Shown here in pieces: positions 10,549 to 21,366 of a stretch of DNA of 64,000 nucleotides; the first letter of the stretch is position 1, and each line of letters opens with the position of its first letter. The stretch comes from Diplolepis rosae. Its lineage: Eukaryota; Arthropoda; Insecta; Hymenoptera; Diplolepididae. The DNA lies in the NCBI GenBank assembly GCA_030998225.1, contig JAPYXD010000262.1, positions 1,302,001 to 1,366,000 of the forward strand, in the 5' to 3' direction. Below the pieces are notes generated by a model. It ran no database searches and was not told the DNA's origin. It saw only the letters and a program-made list of their open reading frames with translations. The position numbers and the translations under genes were made by a program.

Positions 10549-11518
10549 TAGACCAAGCAACAGGGAATTTGTTATGAATGATTTATGACATAATTTATTT
10601 CAGAAAACGGACTGCGTCATCAGAAGAGAGGTTGGTCATAGAGTAATTGTGTCATGTTTTGGACAACAAAATATGATTTATAAATTTGTTATTAACATTT
10701 AAGACCAAAAAATCGCACTTTTTTTAGTTTTTTGTTTATAACATTAAAGGTAATTATCCAATATTAATGACATTAATTGAAAAGTTGTAGAAAATTGAAT
10801 TGCGAACAAAATGAGTCGCCGTTCGATCTGATTGGATAATTGGAAGCGGAGAAAATTCTGAAAAACCGGGAAATTGAGATTTTGTCAAACAAATTAATAT
10901 CTCAGTTAATTTTTAACTTTTCAGGTTGTGATTTGGTGGAAGCGTAACCGACGTTCTATTGTGCTTGATTTATATTTTTAAAAGCCGTTTTCAAAATAAA
11001 AAACGGACCACCTCTGCGGCAAGCAGACATTTTACAATTAACGCATGAAATAAAGTAAAGTGTCAATAGCGCGGTAACGTATAATCTTAAAGTGTTCTTT
11101 TTTTTATACATTTGAAGAGCATAAAGTCGGTTACTTTTCCATCAAACCTCAACCTGAAAAGTTAAAAATTAACTGAGATATTAATTTGTTTAACAGAAGC
11201 TCAATTTCCCGGTTTTTCCGAATTTTCTCCGCTTCTAATTATCCAATCAGATCAAGCGACGACTCGTATTGTTCGAAATTAAGTTTTCTACAACTTTTCA
11301 ATTAATGTCATCAAGATTGGATAATTGCCTTTAATGTTATAAACAAAAAACTAAAAAAAGTGCGATTTTTTTGTCTTAAATGTTAATAACAAATTTATAA
11401 ATCATATTTCGTTGTCCAAAACATGACACAATTACTCTATGACCAACCTCTCTTCTGATAGCGCAGTCCGTTCTCTGAAATAAATAATGTCATAACAAAT
11501 TCCCTGTTGCTTGGTCTA
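10549..11518. mobile_element. 970-bp foldback element with arms of about 420 bp
   Basis: TAGACCAAGCAACAGGGAAT at 10549 is mirrored at 11518. The arms pair through AAAACATGACACAATTACTC, AACAAAAAACTAAAAAAAGT and ATTAACTGAGATATTAATTT, leaving a short centre near 10980-11090. TAC lies immediately outside both ends and could be a 3-bp target duplication or coincidence. No coding content is seen. Confidence 0.8.
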
Positions 11519-11637
11519 TACACCCGCCGAGGCTAGCGCGGTACGCGTAGACAAAAACAGAAAAACCACTTATCGTCTCTCTCTTTCGCTCTCACTGAGT
11601 TTGCAGACTAACGTTGCCACTTACAGAGCGGCCTATG

Positions 11638-12019
11638 CTTTTCAAATATAGTGACTTCTGGTGATTTTATGGGCAATTGAAACTTTGGGCAACTAAAACC
11701 ATGGAGACTAGATATAAGGAGACCAATCTCTTATTGCCGTACTTCACAAAACACGAAATGAAGTTCTGCCAAGTACTTAGTTAGGAAACTTCCCGATGAG
11801 GGCACGTGTGTTCCCTGGTTGCAAAATGGCGGCATCCACGGTCTATAAGCACCGTGTATTGGGCGTCGCCATTTTGCACCGAGGGAACACACATGGCCTC
11901 ATCGGGAAGTTTTGTAACTATGTACTTGGCAGAACTTCATTTCGGGAATGGATATATGGAGATTGGTCTCCTTATATCTAGTCTCCATGACTAAAACTAT
12001 GGTACAATGTATACCTACC
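11638..12019. mobile_element. Half of a family A MITE with intact 9-bp target duplication
   Basis: Only the right half of the palindrome is present (CTTTTCAAATATAGTGACTT to GTATACCTACC), yet CGGCCTATG occurs directly on both sides (11629-11637 and 12020-12028). A P-like MITE is nested inside it at 11700-11989. The 9-bp duplication matches the size seen for the copy at 18053 and is typical of Mutator-like elements. Confidence 0.75.
11700..11989. mobile_element. P-like palindromic MITE, family B, copy 2, with 8-bp target duplication
   Basis: The termini are CATGGAGAC and GTCTCCATG, and the element is 290 bp. ACTAAAAC flanks it at 11692-11699 and 11990-11997. Other family A copies read GGGCAACTAAAACTATGGTAC without interruption, so the 8-bp duplication is read from a true empty site. 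Confidence 0.9.
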
Positions 12020-12123
12020 CGGCCTATGGCATGTCTCCTCTATCTATAATATCTCTATGATATGTTGATCAATGACCAGAGTCTCTGCCGAACAAGAATC
12101 GTAATTCTTAAACATAGTTATGT

Positions 12124-13370
12124 TATATCAGCCGTATGCATCAGCCCGTATTTCACGATTCTAACTTGACCCCCTTAGTGTCCTAAGTTGAATTCCTAAG
12201 TTAGTTTGCCGAATCGTCACACGCGGCGCTAACTGTACCATCACTCCCTGAAAATTCACAGTAACATACGAAGAATTTAATAAAAAAAATGTTTAAATAT
12301 ATTATTCAATGCCATAAACGAATAAAAGAGATCAGACTTTAAATAATAATATTATTTGGATATTTTAAATTAAATTTTCCCCTTTTTATTCATATTTATC
12401 TCGTACAAAAACTATTTTGAAACATTCAGCTGATATTAGAATTTAAATATTAATATCTCTTTTATTCCTTTTTGGCATTGAATAATAACTTTTTAAAATT
12501 TTTTATATTTAATTGTCTACATATCACTGCATTTATATTATTTTTTTGAGGTAAAATTAAGTTGAAAAATGGAAAAAATTCTGAACAAGGAACGAAGTTG
12601 ATGAGAGTTGTAATTAGTTGGAAATCATTATGAATAATTAAAGTAAAGAGAATATAAAAAAGGAGAATATTAATTTATATTTTTAAAATAGTGAATGTTA
12701 GAGACGATGAAAACGGACGTAGATAGACTACTTTTGGTTTTGAAAATGAAAAAAAAAATTAATTGTTCTTATTATACTGTTTTCATTAATGTTAGTAGAC
12801 TATTTTAAATATATAAATTAATATTATCCTTTTTTTATATTCTATTTTCTTTAATTATTCATAATGATTTTCAACTAATTACAACTCTCATCAACCTCGT
12901 TCCTTGTTCAGAATTTTTCATTTTTTTTACATTTTTCAACTTAATTTTACCTCAAAAAAATAATATAAATGCAGTGATATGTAGACAATTAAATATAAAA
13001 ATTTTTAAAAAGTTATTATTCAGTGCCAAAAAGGAATAAAAGAGATATTAATATTTAAATTCTAATATCAGCTGAATGTTTCAAAATAGTTTTTGTACGG
13101 GATAAATATGAATAAAAAGGGGAAAATTTAATTTAAAATATTCAAATAATATTATTATTTAAAGTCTGATCTCTTTTATTTGATTATGGCATTAAATAAT
13201 ATATTTTTAAAATTTTTTTATTAAATTCTTCGTATGCTACTGTGTATTTTCAGGGAGTGATGGTACAGTTAGTTCCGCGTGTGACGGTTCGGCAAACTAA
13301 CTTAGGAATTCAACTTAGGACACTAACGGGGCGCCATTTTCTTTTCGGATGCATACGGTTGGTTATATCC
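12124..13370. mobile_element. 1.25-kb palindromic element just upstream of Pts
   Basis: The arms pair over about 500 bp: CCTAAGTTAGTTTGCCGAAT, GTTAGCGCCGCGTGTGACG-like words, TACCATCACTCCCTGAAAAT and TAAAAGAGATCAGACTTTAA each recur inverted on the right. The outer ends share CCGTATGCATC. A diverged copy is at 56857-57806. No coding content is seen; the 121-aa plus frame at 13242 is unrelated to any family I know. Confidence 0.75.
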
Positions 13371-13725
13371 TCGATTTGGTTGAACACACGTTTGCACTCA
13401 GAGCGCGCTCTGTGTGAATACTGTGAATTATCAGTGAATTACTGGAAACATCCTGCATTTGTCGTGTTTTATCGTATTTCACACAAAACAAAATTACATT
13501 TTTCGTCTTCCATGACATTTTTTAACGTGTTATCTTTAAAACGCATATGTAACTTTACTCTATTAAGCATAGTGAGTCATATAAACGACCGACTAAAAAT
13601 AAAGTAACAGTTGATAAAAATTCAATATTATTTTCATCTGTTCTTTTTTCACAGTCTCTGTATTGAGAAAGTAACACCTTTTCTGATTAAGGTTGTGGAG
13701 TCCTCAAACTTTAGTTTCACCAAAT

Positions 13726-14490
13726 ATGGTTCCGCGAATTGCATATTTAACAAGAAGAGAATGTATATCAGCATCCCATCGTTTACATAGGTAAATTCCA
13801 AATATTTATTATATGATTCTTAAAAAAGTGCAATTACTTTATTACATTCACAGTCATGAATTAAGCGACGAAGTAAACAAGCAAATTTACGGAAAATGCA
13901 ATAACTTTTGGGGTCACGGACATAATTATATTGGTAGTATATTTTTACTTACGTTTATATTCTTATGATGTGTTTACTATTTGTATATCTACTGAAAAAG
14001 CCAACGTTCGACTGGGCATTGGATTCAACGTCGAAACATAGTGGAATCTCAGACAGATGCACTAATAGTTCACTTGAAATACTTATAGGGCTGAGCAGTA
14101 GTTTTTCGTGGCAACTACGCTGGAACTAACTTTGAATTCAATGTTTTTATCAACGTTGGCATTTATTCTAGAGATAAGTATTTATATGTTTACTTTTTAT
14201 GACATTCAACAGTTGAGGTGACAGTCAAAGGTATTGTAGACCCAGTTACTGGTATGGTGATGAATATTTCGGATTTGTCCCATTACATGAAGATTGTAAT
14301 AATGGAACGATTGGATCACAAAAATTTAGAAAAGGATGTACCATATTTTCAAAATGTCGTATCAACTTCTGAGAATGTTGCAATTTATATTTTCGATGAA
14401 GTAAAAAAGTTACTGCCTAAACCGGAGTTAATGTACGAAGTAAAGCTTTATGAAACTGATAAAAATATTGTTACCTACAGAGGAGAGTAA
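13726..14490 (+). CDS. Pts: 6-pyruvoyl-tetrahydropterin synthase (three exons, complete)
   Basis: It converts 7,8-dihydroneopterin triphosphate to 6-pyruvoyl-tetrahydropterin, the second step of tetrahydrobiopterin synthesis, in the cytosol; the fly orthologue is purple, needed for eye pterins. Exons are 13726-13790, 13854-13933 and 14213-14490, joined at GT-AG introns of 63 and 279 bp, giving 140 residues, the normal length. Visible landmarks are the zinc histidines in SASHRLH and WGHGHNY, the catalytic Cys in YGKCNN, the DPVTGMVMN block, the Asp-His pair in LDHKN, and the ending [16 protein letters not shown]...[13 protein letters not shown]. The start is the first ATG of the exon that opens the conserved N-terminus. 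No breaks were found. A palindromic transposon ends about 355 bp upstream, so the promoter is short or overlaps repeat DNA. Confidence 0.93.
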
Positions 14491-14652
14491 CTGCATGCGT
14501 TCTGCTTTCTTGAGTCGATAGTGTATGAAGAAAATGAAAAAGATTTTAAAAATTACTACCTAAATATTGCTATTGTTAGCTGTAGTGTTTACACTCTTAG
14601 CTCATCCTATTAAATATATTATTTTTTTACCAATGTTTCGTTTAAAGAAGAA

Positions 14653-14658
14653 AATAAA
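14653..14658 (+). promoter_or_regulatory. Poly(A) signal of Pts
   Basis: AATAAA lies 163 bp past the Pts stop codon and is the first canonical signal downstream. Confidence 0.55.
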
Positions 14659-14659
14659 A

Positions 14660-15397
14660 CCTAATGCTATTTTTGTATAGATGTATAAAATTTATTCGTA
14701 CAAATTTGTATATTAATGAAATTTAGTACAAATCTGGTGAGACCATTCCATTGAATTGAAATGTTTCGAAGCAGATGAACCTCATTTTTGAATCCGAAAT
14801 TGAATCTCCGGCAATAATTTTCCAGAGATTAGAATGAATTAATTTGGAAAAGAGTGAATATAATCTAATTCCTTCGAATTCCGTTTTCATGAAAAAGTAT
14901 AAAAGGAAAATAATTACAGCAGTGTGTGATTTTTTTGCAAAAATAACAGGAAAATTAAAGGTACAGATTGATAGGTCTCTAATTTTTTCCTTGTGGATTG
15001 AGCGGACCATCGCAACCCTATACGTCTTTCATATTTCTGGCCTTCTAACACGGCCCAGATTGATTCAGTTTAAAATTTTCGAAATTCACGGATTGATGCG
15101 GTTTAGACACGAGCAAAACAAAGGAAAAAGGAAAGGCACAATAGCCAGGGGCGCAAGGTTACTCTACCGCTGGGGTAGCGACACTTCATAGCATGTACAA
15201 GCATATATAAGCACCACTTTCACAAGAATAAGAAAAGGTTATACCTTGTTATACTCAGAACGTAACGTATATATGAAAGCTTAAGTTATAATATTGAGCA
15301 ATCAAAATAATTCAAGTAATGGAGTGTCAGAGATTCAATGCAATTTTATTTTTATGATTATAGAAGGTATATTCGTAAAATATATAATTAAAAAGTG
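14660..15397. other. Intergenic DNA, no gene recognised
   Basis: Opposed frames at 14723-15010 (-) and 14844-15191 (+) overlap each other and match no family I know. No inverted repeat or RNA gene was noticed. Confidence 0.4.
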
Positions 15398-15401
15398 TTA
15401 A

Positions 15402-15759
15402 GGGTATGTGATACTTGAGAAAAGTAGAAAGTTAATGTGAACAACTTTGTCCAGTTTCTACATGTTTGTGTCCAAAATAAATCAAATTTTGTTTTCAAAA
15501 TTTGGGAGATGGTACAGAAGATAAAAACAGACGTAGATAGACAAACTTTGGGTTTTAATAATGAAAAAAAAATTCCGATATATTTTGCTTAAATTGAACT
15601 TTTTTTCATTTTCGAAACCAGAAGTAGTTTATCTACGTGCGTTTTTATCTTTTCTACTATTTCACAAATTTTGAAAACAAAATTTTATGTAGTTTGTACA
15701 CAAATAAGTAGAATCCTAGAATCAATCAAATTTGCTAATTTCTTAAGTATTACATGGCC
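15402..15759. mobile_element. Palindromic MITE, family D, TTAA-flanked, copy 1
   Basis: TTAA (15398-15401) precedes GGGTATGTGATACTTGAGAA, mirrored at the right as GTATTACATGGCC before TTAA (15760-15763). Inner paired words include CAGTTTCTACATGTTTGTG and AAAACAGACGTAGATAGAC. Related copies are at 44400-44697 and 49926-50829. There is no ORF. Confidence 0.75.
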
Positions 15760-15763
15760 TTAA

Positions 15764-16287
15764 GGTGGCTTGAGCGTTTGGTGTAGTATGAAGTGAGGGG
15801 CACCGTGGGGGCACGTGTTACATGAATGCTCATTGCTACTTATTTTTTTAATAATCATATGTATTATAGTAACATCTGAGTAGAAGGGTAATAAATCGCG
15901 GAAATGTCCCCGGAAAAAAGCGATAGTAAAAAATTATTAGTTTCACCTCGAGGCGATTTCTATATTCTGTACCTTTTTCGCAATTTTCTCTTGATTGAAG
16001 TCGTCAATCCTTCGTTTTTATAATACTAATAGATTCCTCGAAATCGAAAGTACTGGTATATATTTGATTTATGGGGACTTGTGATTTTTTCCGGAGTTTC
16101 GCCGATTTTGACGAGGAATCCCATAAGACTACGTGTTAAACTGACATTTTTTCGGTAGCGATTTTTTCGGCAATGACATCGTCAATCACGGTATTTCTTT
16201 TTTCCAAATGAATCTAGCATATTTTATTAAGATAATCTCTAAGTTTCAGAGCAGTCTATAATTTTTTTCAAAAACGATCAAGCCACC
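15764..16287. mobile_element. TTAA-flanked inverted-repeat element abutting family D
   Basis: The termini are GGTGGCTTGAGCGTTT and its mirror AAAACGATCAAGCCACC, with TTAA at 15760-15763 and 16288-16291. The left TTAA is shared with the family D MITE, so the two lie back to back. No ORF is seen. Confidence 0.6.
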
Positions 16288-16291
16288 TTAA

Positions 16292-16758
16292 TTTTACGAA
16301 AGTTTTCTTTCTTTCCAGCTCTGCTGGAAATCGAACTTACTCATTCTTAATTTACTTTGTAATTACAGTACTGTCCTATATGTAGTAGGGGGGAACTGAC
16401 TAATCAGAGAATAGAAACAGGAACGTGGATGGAATTTTCCCTCTCCACTTTACCATTTTATTGAAATAAAGAAATTTTTTAAGTATAATTTGTTAATATT
16501 TTTCAATATAGCTGAAGAACAATTTAAAAAAGTGATATAATTCAAAAAATTTCCTAAATTATACTCGAAAATTTATTTTTTGTTTTTTTTTCAATAAAAT
16601 GGTAGAGTGAAGGGGGTAAATTTCATCCACGATCTGAGAGCATTGGTCTATATGTTGCTTTTTTGCTGATATAATTAATAAATCCGATTATTAGTTTGAG
16701 TAATAATTAATTAAAAATTACATTTTTCATCGCGTCCAAATTCGACGTTTTTCTAAAC
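16292..16758. other. AT-rich interval with a weak palindrome
   Basis: AAATTTTTTAAGTATAATTT (about 16470) and AAATTTCCTAAATTATACTC (about 16550) are partly inverted, and TCCACTTTACCATTTTATTG is mirrored near 16595. It is probably another decayed MITE. No gene is seen. Confidence 0.35.
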
Positions 16759-16762
16759 TTAA

Positions 16763-17207
16763 GGTACTACGAGCAGGGCACCGGGTGGGTTAGACCGCTG
16801 CGGGCGCGCGGTATAGAGGTGAGGTTTATCACGTGACCCCAGCTGTACGTATGGCAACCAAAGCCAGCTAATTTTTCTAGAAAGCTGACCTTTTTTTTTA
16901 AATAGCTTTTTAATAAGTCCGCGACTACGGTTTTTTTTAATTTCTTCTTTAAGGTCTTAGCTTTAAATAAAATAGATTTTTTTTCATTTCCATCGACAAA
17001 TTTGGGCAAAAATTATTAAAACATTTCATCTATCCACCACTTTGCCATAAGACCAATGTTTTATATACTGACTTTTGATGTCGATTATTTGTTTAAACAA
17101 TCTGTCAACCCCTCTCAAATTTTCAGAATTTGTTTAGTCGTATTTGAACTTCACATAAAATAAAAATCAAGTCTTTTGTTCGAAGATGCTATCGTCCTCG
17201 TACTACC
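16763..17207. mobile_element. TTAA-flanked inverted-repeat element
   Basis: The ends GGTACTACGAG and CTCGTACTACC are bracketed by TTAA at 16759-16762 and 17208-17211. Only the outer dozen bases pair; the interior is AT-rich. The 80-aa minus frame at 16767-17009 lies wholly inside and has no known domain. Confidence 0.55.
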
Positions 17208-17603
17208 TTAACTCGCAGATTCTAGCTCAATAACTAGTTAAATGATTTGAAATTTTTAGACTATGTTCAGAATACATACGTAACACCTCCAAAGTCGATA
17301 AAAGTCGTAAAAATTGCATTTGTTCACTTATATTGAATAACAAATAGCGTAGTAGCGGTAACCGAGTTTCGAACACTGGCGGAAAAAAGTATGCGATTAA
17401 CTTAAACTTTGAGAAAACTTTCAGCGAGCCGTTTTTTCTACGACGTTTGAAGAAAACTTTCTGAAAATTTCAGTATAATCGGGTCATAAATCTTGTAAGT
17501 ATGGATGATTTCATAAAAAAAGCTCGGCGCGCGAACAGCTCGTCCAGCCTTTGCGCGCAGCAGTAAGGAATATTACGCCTCTTTCATAGTTTTTTTTAAC
17601 ACT

Positions 17604-18423
17604 CCCTAGCGGACCCGGTGGAGAGAACGGTTCTCTGACCATATATTATTATGGCTACGAAAGGTAAAAAAACATTCAAGTCATTGCAGTTATCATTCTG
17701 CGATCAAATTTGAATAATAAGGTGCAGGAATAAATACAGTAATTTTATTTTTTTAGCGAAAAAAGTTATGAAAACATCATATACCTGTCATTAAAGGCAG
17801 TACAGTGATTCACCATTCGCGGAGCATCTCCACCATCAGGATTGGCTATCGGTGGAAGTGAGATAAAAAGTAGTTGCGTCTCACTTCAACCAATGGTCAA
17901 CCCTGTCAGTAAAGACATTCCGCAAATCGTAAACCACTGCACTGCCTTCAAATACTTCCACCAAAGGATGAGAAAAGGCCGACGTTTTCTGACGTAACAA
18001 CTGACTCTTTTCATCCTATGGTGGAAGTATTTACTTCGTAATGTACTCCGCCGGTAGGTATACATTGTACCATAGTTTTAGTTGCCCAAAGTTTCAATTG
18101 CCCATAAAATCACCAGACGTCACTATATTTGAAAAGCAGTGTTAGACGAAGATTATAAAAGGAATGTGTTGGCAAAAACTGCGAGGATTGCAAAATGCAG
18201 AATTCCTGTACATTTCCCTGAAGCGCTCTCTACCGCCCATATTTGATGTATACTTGTAATTTTTGCCAACGCATTCCTTTCATAATCTTCGTCAAACACT
18301 GCTTTTCAAATATAGTGACTTCTGGTGATTTTATGAGCAATTGAAACTTTGGGCAACTAAAACTATGGTACAATGTATACCTACCTACTCCGCCAATTCG
18401 AACATGCCCTGGGTCCGCTAGGG
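17604..18423. mobile_element. Inverted-repeat element G, host of a nested MITE
   Basis: CCCTAGCGGACCC at 17604 is mirrored by GGGTCCGCTAGGG at 18423. Inside are GAGAACGGTTCTCTGACC and a region (17770-18040) with TACCTGTCATT and ATTCCGCAAATCGTAAACCAC, both shared with 39400-39714 in opposite orientation. A family A MITE interrupts it near its right end. No transposase is seen. Confidence 0.55.
18053..18385. mobile_element. Palindromic MITE, family A (Mutator-like), copy with 9-bp target duplication
   Basis: This is the reference copy: ends GGTAGGTATACATTGTACC and mirror, with TACTCCGCC at 18044-18052 and again at 18386-18394. A 9-bp duplication with long terminal inverted repeats fits the Mutator superfamily. 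Confidence 0.85.
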
Positions 18424-18429
18424 TCTAGA

Positions 18430-19028
18430 GTTCTGAGTCGGTTATGTTACTTTGAGAACGGTAACAAAAATGAGAATATTATCAAAAATATAACCGGCAA
18501 ATAAATTTATTTAGAATTTATTAGAATTTTTTTGAATATTTTATTTTAAAATTTTACTTGACTATCTCGGCCGATTTATAAATTCGATGACCTGCAGCTA
18601 CCCCAGAAAATGAAAGAAAAAATAAAAACTGTTTTGTTCCTTAAAAATTTGAATTTTGTTAAATTAATATATGATTTAATATATTTATTGTATTTACATT
18701 ATATACATTTTCAAGTATTATATAAATTTAAGATTTTTAGTATTCAGTGTATTAAATTCAAAATGAACCTAACCTCAAATTTCAACAGTATATAATTTTA
18801 ATGTATTAAAAGAAAAACTGTTCTAAGGTTCTTTTTTATACAAATATATTTATATAAGTGAGCGCTCTTATTTAACTACAAAGGTACTCAAAATATTGAT
18901 AAATAATTATTAAAAGACATAAATTGTAAAAATTCCCTTTCTGTTCTCTTATATTCCTAAATTCTGTAATATTAGTTATATTACTTAAACTTGAATTCTC
19001 GAGAATTTGAGAACTTAAAGGGCTCTGA
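18430..19028. other. AT-rich interval, no gene seen
   Basis: Very AT-rich; the 61-aa frame at 18610 is low complexity (Leu, Ile, Tyr, Lys) and not credible as a gene. Confidence 0.4.
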
Positions 19029-19193
19029 TGGTGCACTTATACCTGTGTTTGCCTGACCGGTCCGGACAGAAAATACATAAGAGCAAAAAAGACAGACATC
19101 TTCTTCTTGTCCAATTTAACACTGTCCGTCTCATTTACTCTTATGTATTTTTTGTTCGCACCGGTCAGGCAGACAGAGGTATAAATGCACCAT
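19029..19193. mobile_element. Palindromic MITE, family H, copy 1
   Basis: ATGGTGCACTTATACCTGTG is mirrored at 19193 (AGAGGTATAAATGCACCAT), and GCCTGACCGGTCCGGACAGA pairs with the right half. Target duplication is unclear. A second copy at 21367-21828 is split by a P-like MITE. Confidence 0.75.
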
Positions 19194-19195
19194 AA

Positions 19196-19530
19196 ATGTA
19201 CGCTCATATCAAGAAGACTGAAAAGAGGAGAAGAAACTCAAATGGAAAGGGGAAAGGGTAGGCCAAAATGTGGCGGCACGGATGGGTGTTACCTAAGCTT
19301 TATGAGGTGCGCCAGAGTACGTTTTTGATCGTTCTGCGCAAGTTGAACGAATGCGATGATGCATTTGGACTCGTACGACCATAAATGTGTGCGTACATCT
19401 GTAATAACCTATTGCACAGCGAAGCTCTGTTTGGCACGCCTTTTTGCCGACATTTTTGGCTCCAACAAACTGCACGGCCGAGTATCGAGAGTTTCTTCTC
19501 CTGTTTCTAGTCTTCTTGATTCATATGTAC
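19196..19530. mobile_element. Inverted-repeat MITE with arms of about 40 bp
   Basis: Sequence from 19196 (GTACGCTCATATCAAGAAGA, then GAGGAGAAGAAACTC) is mirrored at 19488-19530 (GAGTTTCTTCTCC to CATATGTAC). The interior is not palindromic and shows no credible ORF. Confidence 0.55.
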
Positions 19531-19639
19531 TAACGGTACATACGTTCTTCGCTCACCGCCCTACACAAGTAGTGTTAAGAACCGCGCTATTTACATAGAT
19601 TTATTGTACATAGAATAGGCAAGCCTGGTCGGAGGCGTC

Positions 19640-19905
19640 CTACAAATTAAATGAGTTAAGCTTCGAATTGCTTCCTCACCCACCATATTCTCCAAATCAG
19701 GCTCCCACCGACTATTGACTCTTTGCTGACCTGAAAAAAATGCCCCAGGGAAAGAGATTTGACTTCAATGAAGAAGTGATTGCCGAAAGTGAGGCCTATT
19801 TTGAGAGCAAATACGAATCATTCTACTAAAAAAATCATCGAAAAGTTAGAGAAGCGTTGGAGTGAATGTATAACGCTTGAAGGCAACTATGTTGATGAAT
19901 AAAGT
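19640..19905 (+). pseudogene. mariner transposase C-terminal fragment
   Basis: The translation gives LNELSFELLPHPPYSPNQAP, then a stop in place of the Tyr after the third catalytic Asp (TDY-stop-LFADLKK), then GKRFDFNEEVIAESEAYFES. This is the C-terminal fifth of a DD34D mariner transposase, close to the copy at 36809-37857. The N-terminal four-fifths and both terminal repeats are missing, and the tail is frameshifted. It is a dead remnant. Confidence 0.75.
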
Positions 19906-19929
19906 CGAATTTCTCGAAAAAACTTTTTC

Positions 19930-20700
19930 TCTTAGTTAGACCGGAAACTTATTGTGTGATGTTTTATCTTTCTCCTCCATGATGGGATACGCATGCGCGG
20001 AACGACTTGAAAAAAATACGCAACCTAACCTGTCAGCCTTAAGAATGTAAACAAGAACTGTGCATGCGCTAGTAGAGTGAGAGAACTTCACCAACCTGAC
20101 TTCTCTCTTTTTAACGATCAGACGCACTCACACGCGCCTCTATTGAATGCTTCTCTATCTATAACAACTCTATGGCTATTTGTATTTAACTGCTCATTGT
20201 GATTCATATTGTATTTTTATTCTTTCACAAATTATTTTCAACTTTAAATCATTTAAATTAATAAAATGGATTTCATACAATATATTTCAAAATTTTCCGC
20301 TCTTTTGAATACATCGGGTTGGGGGGACGGGGGTTTCGTTTGCATTGATATTAGTTCTTGCTATCAAAACTTGGCGGCGCTGATGCTCATTTTGACTTTT
20401 TTAAGTACCCCCCTAAAATACATGGTAGTGGTCACACTGTATGTCAAATTGTCTAATTGATCTAAGTCAGAGAGGCTATGTTGATATTTTGATCGCATCA
20501 TATGCAAAAAAAAATAAACAATATTTTATATTTATAGTTTGTTTATAGCACTTGTGAAAGATTTGTGAATAAACAGATTTTATTCATAAATAATTTTCAT
20601 TATAATTGCAGGAAAGTTATATCTAAAATGAAATATATTACACATTTTTTGTACGCACAGTGTTAGCTCTAAAAAACCGATGTGGATTCGCCTTATCCCT
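19930..20700. other. No gene recognised; short repeat shared with 56.8 kb
   Basis: 20366-20409 (CTTGGCGGCGCTGATGCTCA and following) recurs inverted at 56823-56861, at the edge of another repeat. AATTGATCTAAGTCAGAGAG near 20455 belongs to repeat family C. There is no credible ORF. Confidence 0.35.
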
Positions 20701-20709
20701 GTACTTTGA

Positions 20710-20935
20710 ACCGCAACCCGGTACGCGACATGACATTGCTAAGAAAAAAATTTATTATATTAAATTCATTAAATTATATTATATGCGATCTTCAAAATTT
20801 TGAACATTTCTCGGATTAAATTTTCTCACCTTTAAAGGAAAAAACTATTTAACATCGTTTCAACACACAATTTACGAAGTAATAACAAATAACATAATTT
20901 CAATTTCAAGATTTACAATCTTATTACATTCGATA
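20710..20935. repeat. Repeat C2, copy carrying a MITE with target duplication
   Basis: It matches 7140-7335 nearly throughout (CGCAACCCGGTACGCGACA, TCTCACCTTTAAAGGAAAA, TTACAATCTTATTACATTCG). The P-like MITE sits at the same base as in the 7.1-kb copy. Confidence 0.65.
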
Positions 20936-21225
20936 CATGGAGATTAGATATAAGGAGACTAATCTCTTATGGCCGTACTCCACAAAACACGAAATGAAAT
21001 TCAGCGAAGTACTTAGTTAGGAAACTTCCCGATGAGGACACGTGTGTTCCCTGGGTGCAAAATGTCGGCATCCACGGTTTATAAGCATCGTGTATTGGGC
21101 TTCGCCATTTTGCACCCAAGGAACGCACATGCCCTCATCGGGAAGTTTTGTAACTATGTACTTGGCAGAACTTCTTTTCGGGAATGGATATATGGAGATT
21201 GGTCTCCTTATATCTAGTCTCCATG
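20936..21225. mobile_element. P-like palindromic MITE, family B, copy 3, with 8-bp target duplication
   Basis: ATTCGATA flanks it at 20928-20935 and 21226-21233. The length is again 290 bp. The left terminal repeat has one change (GAGATTAG for GAGACTAG). Confidence 0.9.
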
Positions 21226-21366
21226 ATTCGATAGATTAAACAAACTCCGCCCGACCAATCCGTATTAGGCGTGGAGTTTGCCTCATCCTTCCCTAGAGGA
21301 TCCCTAGATCGGTAGCGATAATAGCGTCACCGCTTGGTGATATTAACACTATAATTCGTTCCCCTT

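Noticed and set aside
13242..13607. A 121-aa plus-strand ORF upstream of Pts
   Set aside because: It begins inside the palindromic element and has no known domain. It overlaps the likely Pts leader and shows no splice link to Pts.
14844..15191. A 115-aa ORF downstream of Pts
   Set aside because: No recognisable domain, overlapped by an equally long antisense frame, and AT-rich codon use like the surrounding non-coding DNA.
20366..20409. A 40-bp word shared with 56823-56861 as a possible regulatory element
   Set aside because: Both places are next to interspersed repeats; it is more simply the edge of a repeat family.
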